64,000 nucleotides of DNA from an uncultured Christensenellaceae bacterium (GTDB lineage Bacteria; Bacillota; Clostridia; Christensenellales; Borkfalkiaceae): NCBI GenBank assembly GCA_910588685.1, contig CAJUPX010000003.1, positions 1-64,000 of the forward strand, written 5' to 3'. The notes below the pieces were generated by a model. The model was not told the DNA's origin. It searched no databases and was given only the letters and a program-made list of their open reading frames with translations. Position 1 is the stretch's first letter; each line of letters opens with the position of its first letter. A program made the position numbers and the translations under genes. Below are positions 33,270-40,716 of this stretch, in pieces.

Positions 33270-33889
33270 CACATCTCCGCTTCGCTCTGCACAAATTTGT
33301 CAAACGCCGCCCTGTCCGCACCTTTGAGATACTTCGCAAAATGTTTCATTGCCGCCTTTAAGTTCCGCTCGTCATAATCAACGCCGCAAGTATATTTTTC
33401 CTTTATTCCATATATAGAACACACATAACTGTTCCACTCGCCCTTGTGATATAGTTCGCCGATTTCAATTTTTCTGTCGTTTTCCTCGTCGGTAAACTCT
33501 TTCAGCGTTTTAGCTTCAATGATATTCCAAAGCGTACCCGCTTTAAGTCCCTGCATTAGAAAATCATAGGCTTCTTTAACGTCGTACTGCGGCTCTATAA
33601 CCTTGTGTGCGCGTATAAATTCTTCCTCTGACCTCTGCGACCAAAACTCTGCATCGTCCTTCATATCGGGAAAGAAAACGTAGAACGGCAATACTCGTTC
33701 ACGACAAAAAGGTTGCTGTTTATCCGTAGGCGCATAAACCAAATAGCAATCTCCGCACCTTTCCGCATTTCTTTTTTCGGGAATTTCTGCTGTCGCTTTG
33801 CAAATTAGAATATCGTCATCGAGCAATCTGTAGAAAAACTCTTTTGCGTCGTCGTCCAACTGTTCTATGATTTTATTTTTAACTTGCAT
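33269..33889 (-). CDS. Hypothetical accessory protein (206 aa)
   Basis: Not recognised. An acidic helical protein with a CGDCYLVYAP strand and a PFYVFFPDM segment near residues 45-75. It overlaps the C5 methyltransferase gene by 11 bases and ends in VQSEAEM, whose codons GCGGAGATG carry the ribosome binding site of the next gene. Confidence 0.6.
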   Translation of the reverse strand: MQVKNKIIEQLDDDAKEFFYRLLDDDILICKATAEIPEKRNAERCGDCYLVYAPTDKQQPFCRERVLPFYVFFPDMKDDAEFWSQRSEEEFIRAHKVIEPQYDVKEAYDFLMQGLKAGTLWNIIEAKTLKEFTDEENDRKIEIGELYHKGEWNSYVCSIYGIKEKYTCGVDYDERNLKAAMKHFAKYLKGADRAAFDKFVQSEAEM

Positions 33890-34997
33890 CTCGTCCCTGC
33901 TCCAAAAAGTTAAACAGCGGTAATTCGTATATAAGCTGTTCAGGCGTTTTCAAACGTTCTTTGTACACCCGTTCTTCCCAATCCGCAACACCGTATAATG
34001 TGCCGAATATTGCCATTAAAACCGTTACGACGATACTGTTACCCGCCTGTACATATAAATCGGCTTCTTTTACATTGTTCGCTTTATTGCCATTTACGAC
34101 CTTATAACGACATTTATCGTAATCGTCATCTGCAAAACCCATAAGTCTGAAACTTTCCAGCGACGTTACACGTCTTATAATTGGATTGTTTTTGTCTCGG
34201 TCATCATAGATTTTGACACCGTGAGTTGCATCGTTTGAACATAATAAGCAAGCCGCAATCCCCTCTACAGAAATGATGATATTATCTTGCCTGTAATTCG
34301 TCCAATTCAGTTCTCCGCAACGAATTATGTAATGCGTATTGCCCCATAGATACGGCTTTTCAACAACTGCATTTTTCAGGATTTCTTCCGTAAGTTGCGA
34401 TTGCACGTTATCATCTAAAATGTCCTTTAAGCGCACTCCCGAATCGTAACCTGTAGGGAACTCGAAACCATAATCGATGTCTTTTCTGATAGCAATTACA
34501 AACAGCCTTTCCCTGTTTTGCGGCACGTTGAAATACTTCGCATTTATAACTTCGGAATAGACGTTGTAACCGTAAGCCAAAAGCATAAAGTAAAACCTAC
34601 GGAAGTTATGTAAGTGCTTTTGTGAAAGTACACCCGGCACGTTTTCCCATACAACGACTTTGGGTTTCGATATGGCGATAAACTGCAAGTAACTCCACAT
34701 AAGACTTGATCTCGTACCGCTGCCCTCGTCGCCGCCTTCGCCTTTTCCCGCCGTTGAAAAACTTTGACAAGGCGTTCCGCCAACAAGCAAATCAATATCG
34801 AGCGGTACAGGTTTTTTGTTTACTTCGGTCAAATCGCCAAAATTTTTACTGCGCTCTACTCCGTGTATAGCACAATACGATTTGATTGCCGCTTCGTCTA
34901 TTTCGCTAAAGCAGGCAAGCTCATACGGAATACCGAGATTTGTCAACGCTTTTTCCGGCGCGCCTATCCCACTACACACCGTCGCTACTTTCAACAC
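33879..34997 (-). CDS. DNA (cytosine-5) methyltransferase
   Basis: A 372-residue C5 methyltransferase. Motif I VCSGIGAPEKAL with bound SAM, motif IV GGTPCQSFS with catalytic C77, motif VI VVWENVPGVLS, motif VIII QNRERLFVIAIR, a target recognition region and motif X QAGNSIVVTVL are all seen in the usual order. No restriction enzyme gene is adjacent, so it is an orphan methylase, probably serving to hide the element from host restriction. Its TGC-free start at 34997 overlaps the upstream stop by one base. Confidence 0.95.
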   Translation of the reverse strand: MLKVATVCSGIGAPEKALTNLGIPYELACFSEIDEAAIKSYCAIHGVERSKNFGDLTEVNKKPVPLDIDLLVGGTPCQSFSTAGKGEGGDEGSGTRSSLMWSYLQFIAISKPKVVVWENVPGVLSQKHLHNFRRFYFMLLAYGYNVYSEVINAKYFNVPQNRERLFVIAIRKDIDYGFEFPTGYDSGVRLKDILDDNVQSQLTEEILKNAVVEKPYLWGNTHYIIRCGELNWTNYRQDNIIISVEGIAACLLCSNDATHGVKIYDDRDKNNPIIRRVTSLESFRLMGFADDDYDKCRYKVVNGNKANNVKEADLYVQAGNSIVVTVLMAIFGTLYGVADWEERVYKERLKTPEQLIYELPLFNFLEQGRDAS

Positions 34998-35452
34998 TAC
35001 TCTGCCTCCGCTTCGCTATCGTCAATTGTTTCATCGTCATCCAACTCATCGTAAAATGGTTCGTCATAAAGGTCATGAGATTCCTCTGTTAGTCCATCAT
35101 TCCTATCATAAGATACCGATTCTTCAAAACCTATTCCCGGCTCACGACTTTTTGCAATTATCCTTTTTACTTTAAATTCGTTACACGCTTCCTCTAATGT
35201 AGGGCATTTGCCGTTGGACTCCTGTGGATAGCCGTTTACCATACAAGAATGGATACTCCACGCCGCATCAAACTGAATAAAAAGTCTTGTTAAGCCGTGT
35301 TTGTTTTCTTCTCTTTCAAGTTTTGATAAAAAGCACCTTGCAAAATGCCTATCTTCGTCTTTAGTATCGTCCGTTATAAATAACGCTGCAAATTTATCAG
35401 CATTTTCCGTCGGCAAAACTACCGACATTTCACTTTCTGCCCAATTTGGCAT
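34997..35452 (-). CDS. YubB-like accessory protein, tandem paralog A
   Basis: 151 residues. Start MPNWAESEMSVVLP at 35452; the frame is open to 35512, but family members begin with MPNW. It has the ferredoxin-like YubB pattern: MSVVLPTENADKFAALF, then FDAAWSIHSCM and CPTLEEACNEFKVKRI. It is paralogous in its first part to the gene upstream. The acidic tail ends in SEAEAE. Unknown function. Confidence 0.65.
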   Translation of the reverse strand: MPNWAESEMSVVLPTENADKFAALFITDDTKDEDRHFARCFLSKLEREENKHGLTRLFIQFDAAWSIHSCMVNGYPQESNGKCPTLEEACNEFKVKRIIAKSREPGIGFEESVSYDRNDGLTEESHDLYDEPFYDELDDDETIDDSEAEAE

Positions 35453-35865
35453 TATTCCGCCTCCGCTTCCGATTTTTCTTTCAATTTGCGCGATGTATGC
35501 CCGTCTATCCACGAATCCGAATCATATCGACAAATACGGTCTTTCTCGTCAAACTTGATACTTTCGTCAAAATCTTCTTCGTCGTTTCTTGCATCAATAT
35601 TCAACAAAGCTATGCCAAGTTCAAAACACACGTCTCTTATATCGTTATCTTCATTTTCGATAAGACACGCTTCCAAACTTGTATTGCACGAAATATCGTA
35701 GATGCGCTTTTGATAGCCTGCTTTGTCTGCGCTCTCGCTGTCCGTAAGCATTATTTCGGTATTCAAAAAGCTGTACTCGCAATCCTGATCGAAATACCGT
35801 TCAAACTCGTCAATATGTTCTTCGGGCAGAACCACCACCATGCAACCGTTAGCGTATGAACTCAT
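35452..35865 (-). CDS. YubB-like accessory protein, tandem paralog B
   Basis: 137 residues. The MSSYANGCMVVVLPEEHIDEFERYF start aligns with the downstream gene's NWAESEMSVVLPTENADKF, and SLEACLIENEDNDIRDVCFELGI aligns with its TLEEACNEF region. Start and stop each overlap a neighbour by one base. The tail is KEKSEAEAE. Function unknown. Confidence 0.65.
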   Translation of the reverse strand: MSSYANGCMVVVLPEEHIDEFERYFDQDCEYSFLNTEIMLTDSESADKAGYQKRIYDISCNTSLEACLIENEDNDIRDVCFELGIALLNIDARNDEEDFDESIKFDEKDRICRYDSDSWIDGHTSRKLKEKSEAEAE

Positions 35866-36194
35866 CAGGCAGCCTGCCTTTTGCGTTCATTATTCTCACG
35901 GTGCAATTTAATAAGTTGGCGTAAATAGTCCCTCGTCTGTCTCGGCAACTCGCTCACAACGAACACGTCCCACAATTTCTCGATAATCTTTTCGCCCAAG
36001 AACTCGACATATTCTTCGTCATGCAAAACATCGTCCATAAGATAGCGGTAGACTTCTTTATAGAACGTAATTTTCAACGAATTGTCGTACACTTTATCTA
36101 TCCCGCCGCGTATCTGAATACGACGAAAATCGTCGTATTCGCTCTGCACTTGCTTAAAAAATGCTCTGCGCACTTCTTCTATATCCTGTTTCAT
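35865..36194 (-). CDS. Small helical accessory protein, possibly DUF3848-like
   Basis: 109 residues, predicted to be nearly all alpha helix (VRRAFFKQVQSEYDDFRR, EVYRYLMDDVLHDEEYVEF). Basic tail ERKRQAA. The pattern resembles the 31688-32050 product. Not otherwise recognised. One-base overlap with the downstream start. Confidence 0.6.
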   Translation of the reverse strand: MKQDIEEVRRAFFKQVQSEYDDFRRIQIRGGIDKVYDNSLKITFYKEVYRYLMDDVLHDEEYVEFLGEKIIEKLWDVFVVSELPRQTRDYLRQLIKLHRENNERKRQAA

Positions 36195-36219
36195 TTCTGT
36201 TCCGTTTCCCTTAAATTTT

Positions 36220-36810
36220 TTACATCATTGCGGCATACGCCGAAGAATGATGTTCCATTTTAGTAAACAAACCGCTATACTCGTCGGAAGTCTGATCGCG
36301 CATATCGTGTAGCACGTCATTCAAATCGTCGCCGAAAAAGCCTCCGCAGTTGTCCAATTCTTCCCCTGCTTCATCGGAAATCTTAAATCCGAAACAATCC
36401 CCCTGCAAATAATTGTCATAGGTTCTCGTTTCTGCGATTAAGGTTTCCATTATCCTTTGTTTGAGACTTTCGTCCAAATTCCCGCCGAACTCTTGCTCCG
36501 CCTTTTCTTTCGTAACAAAGATATAGCCTACCTGTCCGCTATCCCAACGGTCTCCGAAATCCGTATTCGACATAGTAATGCCGGAATGATCGTACAGGTA
36601 AAGCGGCAGAATGACAAATGCGTTTTTGTATTCTTCGCTTTCTTGGAATGCTTGCGGATCTTCGTACTCGTGTTTATCGCCGAGATTATACCGTCTGTGC
36701 CAACAAACCATTTTACCGAGATTGTCCCACTTGCGCGGGGTTTCAGCAAACTCGTCTCGGAAAACTTCCAATTTATAGCTGCCGTCCGAAACCGTCATAG
36801 TATCTTCCAT
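36220..36810 (-). CDS. Conserved phage/conjugative-element protein (196 aa)
   Basis: The protein has a distinctive pattern shared with proteins of phages and conjugative elements: PRKWDNLGKMVCWHRRYNLGD, LPLYLYDHSGITMS, DRWDSGQVGYIFV, TYDNYLQGDCFGF and CGGFFGDD. The role is unknown; conserved Asp, His and Trp could form an active site. No membrane helix. Confidence 0.7.
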   Translation of the reverse strand: MEDTMTVSDGSYKLEVFRDEFAETPRKWDNLGKMVCWHRRYNLGDKHEYEDPQAFQESEEYKNAFVILPLYLYDHSGITMSNTDFGDRWDSGQVGYIFVTKEKAEQEFGGNLDESLKQRIMETLIAETRTYDNYLQGDCFGFKISDEAGEELDNCGGFFGDDLNDVLHDMRDQTSDEYSGLFTKMEHHSSAYAAMM

Positions 36811-36827
36811 AAATCCCTCCCCATTTC

Positions 36828-37574
36828 TTATATCATTTCAAAAACTTGTTGCTCGTCATTGACACGCTTCTGTGCTATCCGAAAATAGGCATTATCAAGC
36901 TCATACCCAATGAAATGTCTTTTTGTTTTTATGCAAGCAACAGCCGTACTTCCGCTGCCAAGAAAACTATCACAGACCACATCTCCCTCTTTTGAATAAC
37001 TTTTTATTAAGTATTCAAGCAACTCTATCGGCTTTTGCGTTGGGTGCAATCTGTTTTTTCGCATTGAACTTATTTCAATTAAGTTCGTCGGAAAATACTC
37101 ATCGCTATAATTTTCATAACCAAGCGTAAACCCGTCCTTTCTCATAGAAGAATTAAGGCACTTTGCCCCACCGCGTTTTCTCATTTTCCCTTATCGCATT
37201 TGCGGATAGTAATTGACACGTTCCCCATTTTTTGAGAAAACCATTATTTCTTCCGTTATTTGTAATGGCATATATTTTGCTAATTGAAAACTTCCGCTTA
37301 ACCGTTTATTCCATATCCATTTATGCTTGAAATTTTCCTTATTGCTCATAATCAGTTCACTTGAAAAAGGTTCTTTCCCAAATAGCACTATTGCGGCATT
37401 CTTTTTAGCAATTCTTTTATACTCTTGCCACATTTTGTTCAAGGGAACTACTTTATCCCACACACACGCCGTTACACCATACGGCGGATCTGAAAGTATC
37501 AAATCAATGCTTTCATCTGGTATTTCACGCATCAATTCAAGACAATCGCCTTGTTTTATGTAATCCGTTTTCAT
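36828..37574 (-). pseudogene. Beta-class N6/N4 DNA methyltransferase split by an in-frame stop
   Basis: The first part (37574-37191) has KQGDCLELMREIP and motif IV SDPPYG. It stops at TAA (37191-37193) right after NYYPQMR, and the same frame continues GKMRKRGGAKCLN... with HPTQKPIELLEYLI and SAM-binding motif I DSFLGSGSTAVAC. Motif IV before motif I is the beta-class order. With AAA in place of TAA the protein would be a normal ~247-residue methylase. Translation might restart at ATG 37184, but then the halves would be separate. Upstream the start overlaps GCGGAGATGTGAT of the primase end. Confidence 0.8.
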
Positions 37575-37575
37575 A

Positions 37576-38373
37576 TCACATCTCCGCCGTATTGTGCGCT
37601 AAACTCAACGCCATATTGATAGTGCGCTTGCCGTAATAGCCGCCGCTGTTATCCCATTTCGGGCGATACAGACCGCTTGAACGGAATATACTGTCTATTT
37701 GCGATTCGTCTTGAGTCCAATACGCTAATATTCTCGCAAGCGCAAAATCCGCCGAACTCTGCGAATCGTAACTGCCTTGCCAATCGCCGCGATACAGCCT
37801 ATCGAACTTTGCGCCCTGCCGACTGTCCCGAATTTTGTCTATCAGCTCTCTATCCGTTTTTGTGGCTTGACGGTGTTCTACGGGCTTGTACTCAACAGGC
37901 TTTCCAAGATATTCTTTGTTCAGCTCTCCGATAATGTCCGAAAGGTCTTTTATTTCCGCCGAATCGCCTACAATGTTGCCCGTCATACAGACAAAGCGTT
38001 TTGTATCGTACATTTCAAGACCGAGCGTATCGTTTTTCTTTCTCGCGTTCTCCGGCAGACTTCCATAACAAAGAAAATGCAAGCCCTTACCGCTAACCGA
38101 CGATTCGCAATAGGTGTCGAGCTTCGACGCAAATTCAAGCATCTTATCCCGTATCTCGGCGGGCTTTTCGTCAACCTCGTCAATATCTACGAATACAATG
38201 CCACTCGTCAACACAAAGCTCAAACCGTCCTGTCCGTGTGATTGTGCGTACCGCAACGCGGTATCGAAGTCCGCCCAAGATTTTGGATTATTGCTTTGCG
38301 CATAATCGCCCGTATTGGGCGAAATCATTACCTTGCCCCAATGCCCCTCTTTCGGCTTCGCCTTAAAACACAC
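37576..38373 (-). CDS. Primase-polymerase (AEP) family replication protein
   Basis: Residues 1-150 show an archaeo-eukaryotic primase fold: FVDIDEVDE with the catalytic DxD (63-65), the SGKGLHF box with its histidine, and TKRFVCMTGN. The C-terminal region (DRLYRGDWQGSYDSQSSADFALARIL and PKWD...GKRTINMAL) matches the helical domain of NrS-1-like polymerases. It may prime replication of the element. The first usual start is GTG at 38373, yet the frame upstream (LENVPDELKKRRQWVCFKAK) looks like the true N-terminus and has no start codon; see findings. The gene ends in HNTAEM. Confidence 0.8.
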   Translation of the reverse strand: MCFKAKPKEGHWGKVMISPNTGDYAQSNNPKSWADFDTALRYAQSHGQDGLSFVLTSGIVFVDIDEVDEKPAEIRDKMLEFASKLDTYCESSVSGKGLHFLCYGSLPENARKKNDTLGLEMYDTKRFVCMTGNIVGDSAEIKDLSDIIGELNKEYLGKPVEYKPVEHRQATKTDRELIDKIRDSRQGAKFDRLYRGDWQGSYDSQSSADFALARILAYWTQDESQIDSIFRSSGLYRPKWDNSGGYYGKRTINMALSLAHNTAEM

Positions 38374-38410
38374 CCATTGCCGTCTTTTTTTCAGCTCGTC
38401 GGGTACGTTT

Positions 38411-39445
38411 TCAAGCTGCTTCCATTTCCGAACGCTTGGCGTTTGCGGGACGAAAGGGATCTTCGTCGGCTTCTAACCCTCCGCCGTTATCGGCGGAAGG
38501 GTCGGGCGCAGCCTGCGCCCTCGCCTGTTGGTCTTTATAAAACGCGCGGGAAATCTTGTCCATAACGAGCTTCGTACTCGCGCATACGAGATTGAGATTT
38601 TCGCGGAACATATCGGTTTGTTCTTCGGTCATATTCTTCATATAATCGAAGTTGTAACCGCTCGTGTCGAGACCGAAATGCGCCGCAAGAATACACGCTC
38701 TGCTGTCCGCTTCGATTTTCTCGGCGTTTTCGCCCGTCATGCCCTCAAAGCCCCTGCCTTTGTAATTGTCGTTGATTGCCCTGCTCGCGCCTTCGATTGC
38801 CGTCAGAGCCGTCGCCGTGTTGCCCAAGCCCTTGCAGATTTTGACGGTCTTTTTCTCTTTGTCGATTTTATAGTTTTCGTCGTCGGCAAATTCGGACTCG
38901 TCCGTGAATTTGTATTTCCAATGCTTTGCCGAGAGCGCGGCGAACACGCCGTCGAGAATGATTTTGTTTTCTTTATCGGACACCTTTTTACCGATTGCAT
39001 AGGGCTTGACTTCCGCGCCTTCGGTTGCCGCAACGTCGAATACATAGACGGGATGAAACCCGACGGTTTTTTCGCGGGTATATACGATTTCGTTACCTTC
39101 TTCGTCGAGCTTGGGATTGCCGTCCTTATCTTTTGCCGTTACCTCGTATTCCTCTTTGGTCGGCGCAATGATTTCCATACTTGCCGCACCTTCCTTGATG
39201 TGTCTGCCTTCGCGCGCCCATTCGTTCATGCTCTTTGCAACCGTCATATCGGGATTCTGTTCGAGCATAAGCATAATGTTACTTACCGAATATTTGCTGT
39301 TCGCGCCGCACTTCAAAAGCAAATCCTTGTATTTCCCCTCGGCGATAATCTTTTTGTACTGCGCATCGGTTCTGTCGTTAAGTTCCGCGCGCTCGTCGTC
39401 CGTGTAATCCGCCACCGTCGTTACGGCTTCTTTGTTCTGTTCCAT
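38411..39445 (-). CDS. LtrC/ArdC-like element protein
   Basis: 344 residues. The N-terminal half follows the ArdC-like ssDNA-binding domain: LLLKCGANSKYSVSNIMLMLEQNP, AKSMNEWAREGRHIKEGAASMEI, and FHPVYVFDV. The second half has EADSRACILAAHFGLDT, a pattern of LtrC-type proteins from conjugative elements. Such proteins act in anti-restriction or protect transferred single strands. The Pro/Asp-rich tail (PDPSADNGGGLEADEDPF) ends in KRSEMEAA. GGAG precedes the ATG. It would follow the lost transfer genes. Confidence 0.8.
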   Translation of the reverse strand: MEQNKEAVTTVADYTDDERAELNDRTDAQYKKIIAEGKYKDLLLKCGANSKYSVSNIMLMLEQNPDMTVAKSMNEWAREGRHIKEGAASMEIIAPTKEEYEVTAKDKDGNPKLDEEGNEIVYTREKTVGFHPVYVFDVAATEGAEVKPYAIGKKVSDKENKIILDGVFAALSAKHWKYKFTDESEFADDENYKIDKEKKTVKICKGLGNTATALTAIEGASRAINDNYKGRGFEGMTGENAEKIEADSRACILAAHFGLDTSGYNFDYMKNMTEEQTDMFRENLNLVCASTKLVMDKISRAFYKDQQARAQAAPDPSADNGGGLEADEDPFRPANAKRSEMEAA

Positions 39446-39472
39446 ATTCCTTGTCTCCTTAAAGATGATTTT

Positions 39473-39582
39473 TTACGCACTCAAGCGTTGTTTTAATTCC
39501 GAATAAAATTCCTTGCCCCGGATAGGCAAGTTGTGCCTTGTTCTTTCTTCTTCAAACTGAAATCTTTTTTCCAAGTCCTTAA
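39473..39582 (-). pseudogene. C-terminal scrap of a lost element gene
   Basis: In a frame other than that of the pilin, the codons from about 39582 read VKDLEKRFQFEEER, then TRHNLPIRGKEFYSELKQRLSA and TAA (39473-39475). The charged, helix-like sequence ending just before the next gene's ribosome binding site resembles a true protein end. Another stop is just upstream, at the pilin junction, so no gene starts here. It is best explained as what remains after a deletion fused it to the pilin gene. Confidence 0.45.
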
Positions 39583-39800
39583 CCGAATACAAAGCCTATA
39601 ATCGCACCGATTAAATCTTTCTTTGCTTTCTCCCTGCTGTTCTGCTCGTCGCTCTTTGCAAGTTTCACTCCGAGTACGATACAGTAGATCGTACCTACCG
39701 CTCCGATAATCGCAATCGCGGGCCACAGAATAGCGTTAAGCACTTCGAGAATAGGCGCAATCACGGGTGCGAAATCAACCGCTGCCAATAAATTTGTCAT
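39579..39800 (-). CDS. VirB2/TrbC-like conjugative pilin, C-terminally truncated
   Basis: 73 residues. A hydrophobic helix (about 8-48, VIAPILEVLNAILWPAIAII and GTIYCIVLGVKLA), then a charged KSDEQNSREKAKKDLIG turn and the beginning of a second helix (AIIGFVFG) that is cut after eight residues. VirB2-like pilins of Gram-positive elements have a complete second helix. No other type IV secretion gene is nearby. GGAGG is well placed. Probably non-functional. Confidence 0.65.
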   Translation of the reverse strand: MTNLLAAVDFAPVIAPILEVLNAILWPAIAIIGAVGTIYCIVLGVKLAKSDEQNSREKAKKDLIGAIIGFVFG

Positions 39801-39943
39801 TTAATTTTCCTCCATTTTTTAAATATTTTTAAGTTCTTTCAGAACGAAGGCGGGTATCCCGCTTCCGTTGTTTTTGGGGTTGGCGCTTGTCTTTTGACGG
39901 CAAAATGCGCCTACCCCTTAACCTGCTAACTTTTTTTGTAGTT

Positions 39944-40201
39944 TTAACCCTTGTTTTCAAATTGATGATGCACTACGCTGTCGTACCCCTTTTCTTCCAT
40001 TACGTCTTCAAGCGCGTAAAAGAAGTCCGAATCCATAACGATAGCCCTGCTCTCGATCCTGCCCTGATATGCTTTGCGCATCTTGGCAATATACTTGTGG
40101 TAATTGACGCGCCTGTTCGCGGTAAACAGCAATTCGCCGAGTCTATCGTTGGTAGGCAAAAACATTTCCGTTTCCCCGATAATCGCATTTATGTACTCCA
40201 T
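39944..40201 (-). CDS. Small hypothetical protein of the element (85 aa)
   Basis: Not recognised. A basic middle (FTANRRVNYHKYIAKMRKAYQGR) between two acidic helices. GGAGG stands 5 bases before the ATG. It lies between the sigma-like regulator and the pilin. The 39801-39943 gap holds a short GCGGG/CCCGC hairpin and the pilin's ribosome binding site. Confidence 0.6.
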   Translation of the reverse strand: MEYINAIIGETEMFLPTNDRLGELLFTANRRVNYHKYIAKMRKAYQGRIESRAIVMDSDFFYALEDVMEEKGYDSVVHHQFENKG

Positions 40202-40290
40202 TCAACCCTCCTCGTCAGGGAAATATAAAAGTCCCTTCACTTATTAGAGAAAAATCGGTAGTTTGTTGGGGTGTTTTTCTGAAAATATTT

Positions 40291-40716
40291 TTATTTTTTT
40301 TCTATCAGTTTTTTCAGCTTAACGAAAATGCCGTCTACACGTTCTTTTATTGTGCAACGTAATACGCCTTCTTCTTTAGCGATTTCGGCCTGCGACATAT
40401 TCAGTACAAAGAGTTTATGTATTGTCTGCCGCTGTAAATCCGTTAAATACGGCAAGACAGCATTCAGTTTATCTATCAATGCAGCCCGTTCCCTTTTCTT
40501 TTCTTGCAAGTCGAACACTTCTTCCGTGTCCGTTTTATCGTCCTCGAAGTCTCGCCCTGCTTCTATAATTCCTTCAAGCGACTTTGAGTAATACTTTTCG
40601 TATGCGTCGTTGCGCCATTCTTCCCGTAAGCTCTCGCGATATTGCTTTGCAATTTCTTCAGAAACCTCGACCATTACCTTTTTACCTTGTGCGTTAATGA
40701 AATAAATCTTTGCCAT
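40291..40716 (-). CDS. Sigma-70 region 4-like regulator
   Basis: 141 residues. The C-terminal third is a sigma region 4 type helix-turn-helix (LPYLTDLQRQTIHKLFVLNMSQAEIAKEEGV in order: DLQRQTI, MSQAEIA). The N-terminal part (AKIYFINAQGKKVMVEVSEE) matches small sigma-like proteins of conjugative elements. No region 2 is seen, so it could be an activator rather than a true sigma factor. GGAGGG is placed before the ATG. As the outermost gene, it probably starts the element's programme. Confidence 0.75.
   Translation of the reverse strand: MAKIYFINAQGKKVMVEVSEEIAKQYRESLREEWRNDAYEKYYSKSLEGIIEAGRDFEDDKTDTEEVFDLQEKKRERAALIDKLNAVLPYLTDLQRQTIHKLFVLNMSQAEIAKEEGVLRCTIKERVDGIFVKLKKLIEKK

Noticed and set aside
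38528..39496. Long plus-strand open frame opposite the LtrC/ArdC-like gene
   Set aside because: Its sequence is Phe/Arg/Val-rich and low in Lys/Glu, as expected for the complement of an acidic gene; no ribosome binding site, and the minus-strand gene has clear family motifs.
39493..39726. Minus-strand frame overlapping the pilin in another phase
   Set aside because: Arg/Cys-rich shadow of the pilin frame without a ribosome binding site; the pilin has GGAGG and hydrophobic helices.
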